A stretch of DNA of 64,000 nt, taken from Crenobacter luteus. GTDB taxonomy: Bacteria; Pseudomonadota; Gammaproteobacteria; Burkholderiales; Chromobacteriaceae. Within the stretch, counting starts at the first letter, position 1, and each line of letters starts with the position of its first letter. Shown here one piece after another: positions 20,433-28,606 of the stretch. The stretch lies in the NCBI RefSeq assembly GCF_004345725.1, contig NZ_SLXG01000013.1, positions 20,030 through 84,029 of the forward strand, read 5' to 3'. The notes below the pieces were generated by a model. The model was not told where the DNA came from, did no database searches, and saw nothing but the letters and a program-made list of their open reading frames with translations. Position numbers and translations under genes: made by a program.

Positions 20433-21497
20433 ATGGCACTCGTTTCGATGCGTCAACTCTTGGACCACGCGGCCGAATTCGGCTACGGTCTGCCGGCCTT
20501 CAACGTCAACAACCTCGAGCAGATGCGCGCGATCATGGAAGCGGCCGACAAGGTCGACGCCCCGGTGATCGTGCAGGCCTCGGCCGGCGCGCGCAAATAC
20601 GCCGGCGCGCCCTTCCTGCGCCACCTGATCCTGGCCGCGGTGGAAGAATTCCCGCACATCCCGGTGGTGATGCACCAGGACCACGGCACCAGCCCGGCGG
20701 TGTGCCAGCGCTCGATCCAGCTGGGTTTCAGCTCGGTGATGATGGACGGCTCGCTCGGTGAAGACGGCAAGACGCCGACCGACTACGACTACAACGTGCG
20801 CGTCACCCGCACCGTGGTCGACTTCGCGCACGCCTGCGGCGTGTCGGTGGAAGGCGAGATCGGCTGCCTGGGTTCGCTCGAGACCGGCATGGCCGGCGAG
20901 GAAGACGGCGTCGGCGCCGAGGGCGTGCTCGACCACAGCCAGCTGCTGACCGACCCGGAAGAAGCGGCGCAGTTCGTCAAGGACACCGGCGTCGACGCGC
21001 TGGCGATCGCCATCGGCACCAGCCACGGCGCGTACAAGTTCAGCCGTCCGCCGACGGGCGACATCCTCGCCATCGAGCGCATCAAGGAAATCCACGCGCG
21101 CATCCCGAACACCCACCTGGTGATGCACGGCTCCTCGAGCGTGCCGCAGGAATGGCTGGCGATCATCAACGAATTCGGCGGCGCGATCCCGGAAACCTAC
21201 GGCGTGCCGGTCGAGGAAATCGTCGAAGGCATCAAGTACGGCGTGCGCAAGGTCAACATCGACACCGACCTGCGTCTGGCCAGCACCGGCGCCGTGCGTC
21301 GCTTCCTCGCGCAGAACCCGTCCGAATTCGACCCGCGCAAGTTCCTGAAGGTCTCCACCGACGCGATGCGCGACATCTGCATCGCCCGTTACGAAGCCTT
21401 CGGCGCCGCCGGCCAGGCCAGCAAGATCAAGCCGGTCAACCTCGACACCATGGCGAACCGTTACGCCCGTGGCGAGCTCGCCGCGATCGTCAAGTAA
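20433..21497 (+). CDS. fba: Fructose-bisphosphate aldolase, class II (Calvin-cycle subtype)
   Basis: 354 residues. This zinc-dependent enzyme interconverts fructose-1,6-bisphosphate and the triose phosphates. Seen: the [19 protein letters not shown] opening, metal ligands in VVMHQDHG and [12 protein letters not shown], the phosphate loop [10 protein letters not shown] and [10 protein letters not shown], and the catalytic [13 protein letters not shown]. The ribosome site is GGAGAG before the ATG at 20433. It is last in the tkt-gap-pgk cluster and is followed by a strong terminator. Confidence 0.96.
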   Translation: MALVSMRQLLDHAAEFGYGLPAFNVNNLEQMRAIMEAADKVDAPVIVQASAGARKYAGAPFLRHLILAAVEEFPHIPVVMHQDHGTSPAVCQRSIQLGFSSVMMDGSLGEDGKTPTDYDYNVRVTRTVVDFAHACGVSVEGEIGCLGSLETGMAGEEDGVGAEGVLDHSQLLTDPEEAAQFVKDTGVDALAIAIGTSHGAYKFSRPPTGDILAIERIKEIHARIPNTHLVMHGSSSVPQEWLAIINEFGGAIPETYGVPVEEIVEGIKYGVRKVNIDTDLRLASTGAVRRFLAQNPSEFDPRKFLKVSTDAMRDICIARYEAFGAAGQASKIKPVNLDTMANRYARGELAAIVK

Positions 21498-21566
21498 GCC
21501 GCGTTGGCCGCGACCGAGCGAGGCAAGCGAAGCGTCGCGAGGGAATCCTCGGCCAACCCGTAAACG

Positions 21567-21597
21567 CAAACCCCCGCCATCCGGCGGGGGTTTTTTG
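21567..21597 (+). terminator. Rho-independent terminator after fba
   Basis: An 8-bp GC stem (21571-21578 with 21583-21590) plus flanking A-T pairs, loop ATCC, then T6. A lone decamer copy (21548-21557) lies just upstream, opposite a degenerate partner near 21502. Confidence 0.92.
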
Positions 21598-21614
21598 TGT
21601 GGCAGGGCACAGCC

Positions 21615-22733
21615 TCAGCCGGCCAGTCCGCCTTCGTACAGCGCGCCGATCAGCTCGCTCTGGCTGACGACGCCGGCGAAGCGGCCGGCGGCGTCGACCA
21701 CCGGCACGTGCTGGCGGCCGGCGTTGGTCAGCACCGGGATCAGCTCGGTGACGTGCGCGATATCGCGCACCGTCTCGACCGGCGCCGCCATCGCGTCGGC
21801 GACCGTCGCGCCGCCGCGCTTGAGCCGTCGCGCCAGCCGCGCGCGCAGGCCCGCCGGATCGCGCGCGTCGGCGCACCGCAGGAAGTCGGACAAGGCCAGC
21901 ATGCCGACCACGCGCCGCTCGGCGTCGAGCACCGGCAGCACGCGCTGGCCGCTGCTGCGCAGCCGCTTCCACGCGTCGGACAGCGGCGTGTCGGGCGTCA
22001 CCCAGCGCAGGTCGCGCGCCATCACGTCGAGGCAGCGGATGTCGCCGAGCCTGCGCCGGTGCGCGTGCAGCTCGGCGAGCTCGACCACGCGCTCGAGGTC
22101 GTCCATCGACACGTCGAGCAATTCGCGGTGGTCGCGCAGCGCGGCGGCGATGTCGGCCTCGCCGACCGCCGCGCGCGCCGGGCCGGCGCCGGCCGGTACC
22201 GGCAACGCGCGCGGGTAGGGGTGGCGCAGCCAGAAGTTGTTGAACAGCAGCGCCAGCAGCAGCATCAGCAGCGCGTTGAGCAGCACCGGCGCGAATACGA
22301 AGGAAAAGCCCAGCGCATGGACGGCCGGTCCGCCGATCACCGCGTTCAGCGCGATCGCGCCGCCCGGCGGGTGCAGGCAGCGCAGCGCGATCATCGCGAC
22401 CAGCGACAGGCCGACTGCCAGCGCGGCGGCCAGCGGCACGAAGGGCACCCAGTGCGCGCAGGCGACGCCGATCGCGGCCGACACCAGGTGGCCGCCGACG
22501 AAGGCCCACGGCTGGGCCAAGGGACTTGCCGGCAGCACGAACAGGATCACCGAAGCGGCGCCCATCGACGCGACCAGGAGCGGCGCGTGGCCGACGCTGA
22601 GCTGGGTGACGAGACCGGTCAGCAGGATCGCGCACAGCGCGGCGACGCCGGCCTTCCACTGCTGGGCACGACTCACGGCCAGCGGTTCGGGCCACCAGCG
22701 TCGCCAGGCGAACAAACGGGCCAGGGCGGACAT
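21615..22733 (-). CDS. HPP-family membrane protein with C-terminal CBS pair
   Basis: 372 residues. The N-terminal half has four to five membrane helices and the HPP signature in ALRCLHPPGGAIALNAVIG. The C-terminal half carries two CBS domains (about residues 235-285, CLDVMARDLRWVTPDTPL; and 310-365, VADAMAAPVETV), which usually bind adenine nucleotides and gate the attached domain. Some HPP proteins have been linked to nitrite transport; the solute here is unknown. I start at the ATG at 22733 (MSALARLF). The frame continues upstream to 23180 antisense to the MarR gene, without family match. Confidence 0.82.
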   Translation of the reverse strand: MSALARLFAWRRWWPEPLAVSRAQQWKAGVAALCAILLTGLVTQLSVGHAPLLVASMGAASVILFVLPASPLAQPWAFVGGHLVSAAIGVACAHWVPFVPLAAALAVGLSLVAMIALRCLHPPGGAIALNAVIGGPAVHALGFSFVFAPVLLNALLMLLLALLFNNFWLRHPYPRALPVPAGAGPARAAVGEADIAAALRDHRELLDVSMDDLERVVELAELHAHRRRLGDIRCLDVMARDLRWVTPDTPLSDAWKRLRSSGQRVLPVLDAERRVVGMLALSDFLRCADARDPAGLRARLARRLKRGGATVADAMAAPVETVRDIAHVTELIPVLTNAGRQHVPVVDAAGRFAGVVSQSELIGALYEGGLAG

Positions 22734-22798
22734 CGGCGAAACTCTCGGAAACGGGACGGCCCATTGTATCGCGGCACGATATATTGGCGCGACCGCCG

Positions 22799-23233
22799 TC
22801 AGCCGCGGCGCGCCGCGACGACGGGGATCGCCAGCGTGCCCTGCACCTCGGCCAGCTGGTCGCGGTGCAGTCGCGCCAGCTCGGCCAGCAGCGCGTCGCC
22901 GCGCGCCGTCAGGTGCACCTCGACGCAACGGCGGTCGTCGCGGCCCGCGCGTCGCGCGACGAGACCGGCCTTCTCGCAGCGCGTCACCAGCGCCACCGTG
23001 CTGTGGTGGTGCGACTGCAGCCGCTCGGCCAACTCGGCCACCGTCGCCCAGTCGCGCCCCGGATAGCCCTTGAGCTGCAGCAGCAGCAGATACTGCAGCG
23101 CGGTGACGCCGTGCGCCTGCGACACCTCCTCGCTGAAGCGCAGGAAGCGGCGCAGCTGGTAGCGGAAGTCGGCCAGGCATTCGTAGTCGGCCTTGGACAG
23201 GATGGCGGCGTGCGGGTCGAGCGGCTTGGGCAC
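22799..23233 (-). CDS. MarR-family transcriptional regulator
   Basis: 144 residues from a GTG start at 23233 (VPKPLDPHAAIL), chosen because GGAG lies 8 nt upstream and the length suits MarR. An ATG at 23263 would add ten residues. The winged helix is AELAERLQSHHHSTVALVTRCEKAGLV, with the wing RRAGRDDRRCVEVHLT. An N-terminal helix with YECLADFRYQLRRFLRFSEE forms the dimer part. It lies directly upstream of the HPP gene on the same strand, so it may regulate it. The ligand is unknown. Confidence 0.82.
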   Translation of the reverse strand: MPKPLDPHAAILSKADYECLADFRYQLRRFLRFSEEVSQAHGVTALQYLLLLQLKGYPGRDWATVAELAERLQSHHHSTVALVTRCEKAGLVARRAGRDDRRCVEVHLTARGDALLAELARLHRDQLAEVQGTLAIPVVAARRG

Positions 23234-23364
23234 CGAGGGGCTCCGGGAGTGGCGAGCTCCCATGCTAGCCGGCGCGCGCCGCGCGTCAAGACCGGCCGGC
23301 GGGCTGAGGGTTGGCCCTCGCGAGCGCATTGGCCCGACGCCGCCGCTCGCGTACACTGCGGAGC

Positions 23365-23508
23365 ATGAGCGATCTGCTATCCCCCCTCGAGTGGGTGTTC
23401 GTCGTCATCCTCGCCCTCGTCCCGCTGGCCGGGCTGGCCTTCCACCTGTGGGTGATGTTCCAGCGCGGCGCGGCGGCGCGCGACCCCGATCACGGAAACG
23501 AACCATGA
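23365..23508 (+). CDS. 47-residue single-span membrane protein leading the moa genes
   Basis: MSDLLSPLEWVFVVILALV..., one membrane helix (about residues 9-30), then a short polar tail ending DPDHGNEP. A TACACT (23352-23357) and a GGAG ribosome site precede the ATG. Its stop codon overlaps the moaD start (ATGA at 23505-23508), so translation of the two is coupled. Not recognised; the link to molybdopterin synthesis rests on position only. Confidence 0.65.
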   Translation: MSDLLSPLEWVFVVILALVPLAGLAFHLWVMFQRGAAARDPDHGNEP

Positions 23509-23756
23509 CCCTGAAAATCCTGTACTTCGCGCGCCTGAAGGAAAGCTTCGGCCGCGCCGAGGAAGACTTCGACTTCGAAGGCGGCACCGTCGCCGAACTG
23601 ACCGCCGCGCTGGCCGCGCGCGGCGGCGCCTGGGCCGAGGAGCTCGCGCCCGGGCGCGTGTTCCGCGTCGCGGTGAACCAGGAACTCGCGCCGCCGTCGA
23701 CGCCGCTTGCGGCCGGCGACGAGGTCGCGATCTTCCCGCCGGTGACCGGAGGCTGA
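23505..23756 (+). CDS. moaD: Molybdopterin synthase small subunit MoaD
   Basis: 83 residues, a ubiquitin-like sulfur carrier. The N-terminus MTLKILYFARLKESFG and the C-terminal Gly-Gly in IFPPVTGG are diagnostic; the terminal glycine becomes a thiocarboxylate donating sulfur to precursor Z. The start at 23505 overlaps the preceding small gene by 4 bp, and moaE starts 1 bp after its stop. An in-frame extension from 23193 is rejected. Confidence 0.93.
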   Translation: MTLKILYFARLKESFGRAEEDFDFEGGTVAELTAALAARGGAWAEELAPGRVFRVAVNQELAPPSTPLAAGDEVAIFPPVTGG

Positions 23757-23757
23757 C

Positions 23758-24228
23758 ATGGAACGCTTCACCGTCGCGGTGCAGACCGCCCCCTTCGACG
23801 CCGGCGCCGAGCTGGCGCGCCTGTCCGCCGACCCGGCCGTCGGCGCGCTGGTCAGCTTCACCGGTCAGGTGCGCGACTACGGCGACAGCGACGGCGTCGT
23901 CGCGCTCGAACTGGAACACTACCCGGGCATGACCGAGAAGGCGCTCGCCGCCATCGTCGACGACGCGCGCGCGCGCTGGCCGCTGTCGGCGGCGACGGTG
24001 ATCCACCGCGTCGGCCGGCTGGCGCTCGGCGACGCGATCGTGCTGGTGGTGGTCGCCGCCGGCCACCGCCGCGACGCCTTCGCCGCCGCCGAGTACCTGA
24101 TGGACTACCTGAAGACGCGCGCGCCGTTCTGGAAAAAGGAAATCGGCCACGACGGCAGCGCGCGCTGGGTCGAGGCCAAGGCCAGCGACGAGGCCGCCGC
24201 CGACCGCTGGGCCGGCGAGGAAGCCTGA
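23758..24228 (+). CDS. moaE: Molybdopterin synthase large subunit MoaE
   Basis: 156 residues. MoaE binds precursor Z and, with MoaD, inserts the dithiolene sulfurs. Conserved parts: VGALVSFTGQVRDY, LELEHYPGMTEKAL, HRVGRLALGDAIVLV, HRRDAFAAAEYLMDYLKTRAPFWKKE with the active-site lysines. Its stop overlaps the mobA start by 1 bp (ATGA-type coupling). Confidence 0.95.
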   Translation: MERFTVAVQTAPFDAGAELARLSADPAVGALVSFTGQVRDYGDSDGVVALELEHYPGMTEKALAAIVDDARARWPLSAATVIHRVGRLALGDAIVLVVVAAGHRRDAFAAAEYLMDYLKTRAPFWKKEIGHDGSARWVEAKASDEAAADRWAGEEA

Positions 24229-24812
24229 TGGAGCCGGCGCGCTACCAGGCGCTGGTGCTCGCCGGCGGCAGCGCGCGCCGCTTCGGCGGCGCCGACAAGG
24301 GATTGCAGCTCCTCGACGGCCGCCCCTTCGTCGCGCACACGCTCGCCGCACTGGCGGCGCAGAGCGCCCCACCGGCGTCGTGCCTGATCTCGGCCAACCG
24401 CAACCTCGATATCTACCGCGCCTTCGGCCACCCGGTGCTGAGCGACTCGCGCCCCGGTTACCAGGGGCCGCTGGCCGGCATCGCCGAAGGCTTGGCCGAG
24501 CTGTCGGAAGACTGGCTGCTGGTGGTGCCGTGCGACGTGGTCGCGCTGCCGGCCGACTTCGCCACGCGGTTGTTCGCCGAGGCCGACGAGCGCACCGACG
24601 CGGTGTGCGCCTGCGACGCCGAACGCCACCATCCGGCGCTGGTGCTGCTCCACCGCCGCGTGCGCGCGTCGCTCGACGATTTCCTGCACGGCGACAGCCG
24701 CCGGCTGCGCGACTGGCTCGCCGGCCTCAACACCCGCGAGGCCTTCTTCGCGACGCCGTTCCCGAACCTGAACAACCCGGAGGCGGTCGCGGCCCTGCAG
24801 CGCCGCGGCTGA
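24228..24812 (+). CDS. mobA: Molybdenum cofactor guanylyltransferase MobA
   Basis: 194 residues. It attaches GMP to molybdopterin to make MGD. Seen: the nucleotide-binding LVLAGGSARRFGGADKGLQLLDGRP, the ISANRN segment, the GPLAGIAEGL loop and the VPCDVVALP metal-binding aspartate. It is last in the small-TM-moaD-moaE-mobA unit, which implies that a molybdoenzyme of the MGD type exists elsewhere. One decamer at 24389-24398 is read as S-A-N. Confidence 0.93.
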   Translation: MEPARYQALVLAGGSARRFGGADKGLQLLDGRPFVAHTLAALAAQSAPPASCLISANRNLDIYRAFGHPVLSDSRPGYQGPLAGIAEGLAELSEDWLLVVPCDVVALPADFATRLFAEADERTDAVCACDAERHHPALVLLHRRVRASLDDFLHGDSRRLRDWLAGLNTREAFFATPFPNLNNPEAVAALQRRG

Positions 24813-24821
24813 CGCGCACGC

Positions 24822-24879
24822 CGTCCGCTTCGCACGCGAAGCGGACGAAAAAAGCCGCGACGAATGTCGCGGCTTTTTT
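24822..24879. terminator. Tandem hairpins and bidirectional terminator between mobA and aroG
   Basis: A first hairpin (24822-24847) is followed by a 14-bp perfect stem (24848-24861 with 24866-24879) whose arms begin with A6 and end with T6. Located between convergent genes, it should stop transcription from both sides. Confidence 0.93.
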
Positions 24880-24896
24880 GCGGGCAAGGGCGGCGC

Positions 24897-25958
24897 TTAT
24901 TCGGCGCGGGCGCGGCGGGCCGACACGGCGTCGGCCAACGTCTGCAGCATCGCCTCGGTGTCGTTCCAGCCGATGCAGGCGTCGGTGATGCTCTGGCCGT
25001 AGTTGAGCTGGCAACCGGGCTTGAGGTCCTGACGCCCCTCGACCAGATGGCTTTCGACCATCACGCCGAAGATATGCTGGTCGCCGCCGGCGATCTGGCC
25101 GGCGATGTCCTCGGCGACCTCCATCTGGCGCCGGTAATCCTTGCGGCTGTTGGCGTGGCTGAAGTCGACCATCAGCTTCTGCGGCAGGCCGACGGCGGCC
25201 AGTTCGGCGGCGGCGGCGCGCACGTGGTCGGCGGAGTAGTTCGGCTCCTTGCCGCCGCGCAGGATCACGTGGCAGTCCGGGTTGCCGCCGGTCGACACGA
25301 TGGCCGAGTGGCCGGACTTGGTCACCGACAGGAAGTGGTGCGGCTGGCTGGCGGCGCGGATCGCGTCGACGGCGATCTTCAGGTTGCCGTCGGTGCCGTT
25401 CTTGAAGCCGACCGGGCACGACAGGCCCGAGGCGAGCTCGCGGTGCACCTGGCTCTCGGTGGTACGCGCGCCGATCGCGCCCCAGGCGATCAAGTCGGCG
25501 ACGTACTGCGGCGTGATCATGTCGAGGAATTCGGTCGCGGCCGGCATGCCCATGTTGTTGATCGACAGCAGGAGGCGGCGCGCGATCCTGAGGCCGGCGT
25601 TGATGTCGTAGCTCTCGTCCAGATGCGGGTCGTTGATCAGGCCCTTCCAGCCGACGGTGGTGCGCGGCTTCTCGAAGTAGACGCGCATCACGACGAGCAG
25701 GTCGCGCGCGTGGCGGGCGCGCAGCGCCGACAGCTTCTCGGCGTAGTCGAGCGCGGCGGCCGGGTCGTGGATCGAACAGGGGCCGACGATCACCAGCAGC
25801 CGGTCGTCCTCGCCGCGCAGCAGCGCGGCGATTTCGCGGCGGGCGTTGTAGATGACTTCGGAGGCGACCTCGGAAATCGGGAGCTCGTAGAGATGGGCGA
25901 TCGGGGGCAGCAGCTCCTTGATCTCGCGGATTCTGACGTCGTCGGTCTGTCGTTGCAT
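24897..25958 (-). CDS. aroG: 3-deoxy-7-phosphoheptulonate synthase (DAHP synthase, type I)
   Basis: 353 residues. It condenses PEP and erythrose-4-phosphate, the first step of the shikimate pathway. Conserved: LLVIVGPCSIHDPAAALDYAEKL, MRVYFEKPRTTVGWKGLINDP, RTTESQVHRELASGLSCPVGFKNGTDG, the metal-binding MVDFSHANSRKDYRRQ and GVMVESHLVEGRQ. Start at 25958 (MQRQTDDVRIREIKELLPP), where the family N-terminus begins. Which aromatic acid inhibits it cannot be settled by eye. It is a single minus-strand gene. Confidence 0.95.
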   Translation of the reverse strand: MQRQTDDVRIREIKELLPPIAHLYELPISEVASEVIYNARREIAALLRGEDDRLLVIVGPCSIHDPAAALDYAEKLSALRARHARDLLVVMRVYFEKPRTTVGWKGLINDPHLDESYDINAGLRIARRLLLSINNMGMPAATEFLDMITPQYVADLIAWGAIGARTTESQVHRELASGLSCPVGFKNGTDGNLKIAVDAIRAASQPHHFLSVTKSGHSAIVSTGGNPDCHVILRGGKEPNYSADHVRAAAAELAAVGLPQKLMVDFSHANSRKDYRRQMEVAEDIAGQIAGGDQHIFGVMVESHLVEGRQDLKPGCQLNYGQSITDACIGWNDTEAMLQTLADAVSARRARAE

Positions 25959-26148
25959 GGGAAAGCCTCGATGCTTGTATATCGTGTTGTTGCCTGGCAA
26001 CAAGACTACCCGCATTTCGCCGACAGCGACAAGTCCCGCGACCCATTGCCTGCCCGGCGCGGCGCGCTCCGGCCGGCACCGGAAACGACGACGCGCCGCC
26101 CCTTTGCGGATGCGGCGCGTCGCGCTCGGCCAACCTGGTACGGGGGAC

Positions 26149-26565
26149 TCAGTCGGCGTACTGGCGCTTCATCCGTTCGCGGCGTTCCTGCGCTTCGACC
26201 GACAGCGTGGCGGTCGGACGGGCCAGCAGGCGCTTGAGGCCGATCGGCTCGCCGGTGTCCTCGCAGAAGCCGTAGCTGCCGTCCTCGATATTGCGCAGCG
26301 ACGACTGGATCTTCTGCAACAGCTTGCGCTCGCGGTCGCGGGTGCGCAGCTCGAGCGCGTACTCTTCCTCGAGCGTCGCGCGGTCGGCCGGGTCGGGCGT
26401 CGCCTCCTGCTCCTGCAGGTGGCTGGCGGTCGCGTTGGCGTTGTTGAGCAACTCCTGCTGCAGTTGCAGCAACAGCTCCTTGAAGAACTCCAGATGGTCG
26501 GCGTTCATGTAGTCGTCTTCGCCGCCATTCCAGTTCAGGATGTCTTGTTCGGTCAGCTTGGCCAT
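26149..26565 (-). CDS. dksA: DksA-family RNA polymerase factor lacking the zinc-finger cysteines
   Basis: 138 residues. DksA enters the RNA polymerase secondary channel and works with ppGpp in the stringent response. The coiled-coil tip acids are present (ATPDPADRATLEEE, Asp58 and Asp61), as are the arginine-rich helix and the globular end. Of the four zinc ligands of E. coli DksA only Cys101 remains. The motif reads C-E-D-T and S-V-E-A (Cys101, Thr104, Ser122, Ala125), like the Pseudomonas DksA2 type, so zinc binding is unlikely. Start at 26565 (MAKLTEQDIL). Confidence 0.9.
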   Translation of the reverse strand: MAKLTEQDILNWNGGEDDYMNADHLEFFKELLLQLQQELLNNANATASHLQEQEATPDPADRATLEEEYALELRTRDRERKLLQKIQSSLRNIEDGSYGFCEDTGEPIGLKRLLARPTATLSVEAQERRERMKRQYAD

Positions 26566-26703
26566 AAGAGTGCTTCCAACGTAAGTGGGCAAACAGGGTC
26601 AGAAGATTACCGAGGCCCAGATGAATATGCAACCATGTTGGGATTCGCACAGCATGGAGTCTTCTTAACCCGTCAATATAGCGGGTCCGTTTCGTTTGAC
26701 AAT

Positions 26704-26728
26704 AAAAAAGGCGGCCAGTGCCGCCTTT
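26704..26728 (-). terminator. Terminator of the cytochrome c gene
   Basis: A 9-bp stem (26707-26715 with 26720-26728), loop CAGT. On the minus strand it is followed by a T6 run. It lies 17 bp beyond the cytochrome stop codon. Confidence 0.85.
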
Positions 26729-26744
26729 GTCCTGCCCGGTGCGC

Positions 26745-27050
26745 TTACTTCTGCGCGAGCACCCACTTGACCAGGGTTTTCAGGTCGGCGTCGCTGACCT
26801 GGGCCTGCGGCGGCATCGGCATGGTGCCCCACACGCCCGAGCCGCCCTTCTTGACCTTGGCGATCAGCTTGGCCTCGGCGGTCTTGTCGCCGGCGTACTT
26901 CTTGGCGACGTCCTTGTAGGACGGGCCGATTTTCTTCGCACCGACGTCGTGACAGGCGGTGCAACCGTATTTCTGCGCCATCTGCAGGTTGGCGAACGCC
27001 GGGGCGGACAGCGAACCGAGCACGAGGGCGGCGATCAGGGCTTTTTTCAT
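26745..27050 (-). CDS. Small periplasmic class I cytochrome c (c551/c552 type)
   Basis: 101 residues with a signal peptide (MKKALIAALVLGSLSAPAFA). One heme-binding CTACH site follows within ten residues of the mature start, and an axial methionine lies in GTMPMPPQAQVSDAD. The size and the C-terminal LKTLVKWVLAQK helix match c551-like electron carriers that feed terminal oxidases, nitrite reductase or peroxidases. AGGAG precedes the ATG at 27050. It is monocistronic, with its own terminator. Confidence 0.9.
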   Translation of the reverse strand: MKKALIAALVLGSLSAPAFANLQMAQKYGCTACHDVGAKKIGPSYKDVAKKYAGDKTAEAKLIAKVKKGGSGVWGTMPMPPQAQVSDADLKTLVKWVLAQK

Positions 27051-27183
27051 TCTGCGAGTCTCCTAGTTATCACAGCGGCCACGAAGGCCGAAGCAAAGCG
27101 GTTCCGATTATGCGCTTTTTCATCCCGACTGCCATCCGTCGGGACACGGAAGGGCCGCGCACCGGCGCATCGTAGCGCCTGCG

Positions 27184-27768
27184 CTACAGTGCCGGCTTGA
27201 GCTGCGACAAAAGGCCCCATTCGAGGTAGGGCAGCGGCGCGGACAGGATCACCTGGATGATCAGGATCAGGATCAGCGGCGACAGGTCGACGCCGCCGAC
27301 GCGCGCGCGGCCGAACGGCCTGAGGTAGGGCCGGGTCAGCGCGTCGAGGACGGGCGTCAGCGGATTGTAGGGATTGACCCAGGACAGCACCGCCTGCACC
27401 AGCACCGCGCCCATCAGCAGGTAGAGCGACAGCTTGAACAGGTCGAGCACCGCCAACAGCGCGAGCGCGAGCCAGGTCTGCGGCGCGACGAGGTCGTAGC
27501 TGACCACCGGGTTCAAGAGCAGCGACGCGGCCTTGGACAGCAGCAGCACCGCCCACGCGACGGCGAGCGTCGCGGTGTCGTAGCTCCTCACGCTCGGGAT
27601 CAGCCGGCGCGCCTTGAGCACCACGAAGTTGGTCAACGCCATCGAGAACTGCGCCAGCGGGTGCCTGAACGGCGCGCGCGCCACCTGCAGGTAGAAGCGC
27701 AGCAGCAGCACCAGCGCGAACAGCTCGGCCAGCATGCGGATCACGAATTCCAGCGTCTGGTAGATCAT
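27184..27768 (-). CDS. yggT: YggT family integral membrane protein
   Basis: 194 residues made of two YggT repeats, each with two membrane helices and a Pro-rich loop: LRFYLQVARAPFRHPLAQFSMALTNFVV, and later LSWVNPYNPLTPVLDALTRPYLRPFGR. The family has been linked to osmotic stress and cell-division gene clusters. It starts 1 bp past the proC stop and is last in the yggS-proC-yggT operon. Confidence 0.9.
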   Translation of the reverse strand: MIYQTLEFVIRMLAELFALVLLLRFYLQVARAPFRHPLAQFSMALTNFVVLKARRLIPSVRSYDTATLAVAWAVLLLSKAASLLLNPVVSYDLVAPQTWLALALLAVLDLFKLSLYLLMGAVLVQAVLSWVNPYNPLTPVLDALTRPYLRPFGRARVGGVDLSPLILILIIQVILSAPLPYLEWGLLSQLKPAL

Positions 27769-27769
27769 G

Positions 27770-28573
27770 TCAGTCCTGGCTCAACAGTTGGCCGAGCTCG
27801 ATCGAGCGCGCGCGGCAGTCGTCCATGCCGGCGACGATCGCCGCCTTGACGCCCTCGGCGTCGAAGCGCGCGATCGCGCGCTCGGTGGTGCCACCCTTGG
27901 AGGTGACGTTCTGGCGCAGCGTCGCGACGTCGAGCGGGCTCTGACGCGCCAGCTCGACGGCGCCGTCGAAGGTCGCCAGCACCAGTTGCCGCGCGGTGGC
28001 CACGTCGAAGCCCTGCTTGACCGCGCCGGCCATCATCGCCTCGATGAAGTAGAACACGTAGGCCGGGCCGCTGCCGGACACCGCGGTGATGTCGTCGATG
28101 CCGGTCTCGTCGGCCAGCCGTACCACCTCGCCGACCGCGCGCATCACCGTCTCGGCCGCCTCGGCGTCGGCCTCGGCCAGTTCTTGCGGCGCGTAGACGC
28201 CGGCGACGCCGCGCCCGACCATCGCCGGCGTGTTCGGCATGATGCGTACGATGCGCGCGTGGCCGCCCAGCCAGCGCGCGAGCGCCGCCACGCGCACGCC
28301 GGCGGCGATCGACAGCACCAGCGCACCGTTCAGCCGGTCCGCGATGCCCTCGCAGACGGCTTTCAACTGCTGCGGCTTGACCGCCAGCACCACCACCTCG
28401 TCGGCGGCGAACGCCGGCGGGGTCTGCAAAGGGACGACGCCGTGGTCGCGCGCGAGCGCGTCGCGCTTGGCCGCGTCCGGCTCGACGACCTGCAGCGCGT
28501 GGCCGCCCTGTCGGGCGAGGCCGGCGAGGATGGCGCCGGCCATATTGCCGCCGCCGATAAAGGTGATCTTCAT
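27770..28573 (-). CDS. proC: Pyrroline-5-carboxylate reductase
   Basis: 267 residues. It catalyses the last step of proline synthesis, NAD(P)H reduction of P5C. Seen: the Rossmann motif ITFIGGGNMAGAILAGL, VVLAVKPQQL, IMPNTPAMVGRGV, and the C-terminal signature AVSGSGPAYVFYFIEAM with the substrate-binding residues. It is the middle gene of yggS-proC-yggT. GTTGGCCGAG at 27787-27796 lies near its 3' end. Confidence 0.95.
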   Translation of the reverse strand: MKITFIGGGNMAGAILAGLARQGGHALQVVEPDAAKRDALARDHGVVPLQTPPAFAADEVVVLAVKPQQLKAVCEGIADRLNGALVLSIAAGVRVAALARWLGGHARIVRIMPNTPAMVGRGVAGVYAPQELAEADAEAAETVMRAVGEVVRLADETGIDDITAVSGSGPAYVFYFIEAMMAGAVKQGFDVATARQLVLATFDGAVELARQSPLDVATLRQNVTSKGGTTERAIARFDAEGVKAAIVAGMDDCRARSIELGQLLSQD

Positions 28574-28606
28574 GGTGAATCCTTCACAAGGTCAGGCGGG
28601 CGCGCG

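Noticed and set aside
22734..23180. Extended N-terminus of the HPP/CBS protein over the MarR gene
   Set aside because: Ala/Arg/Gly-rich shadow translation in another frame of a genuine MarR gene; the membrane domain begins at 22733.
23234..23364. Molybdenum-cofactor riboswitch before the moa genes
   Set aside because: The gap is too short and lacks the multi-hairpin Moco RNA pattern.
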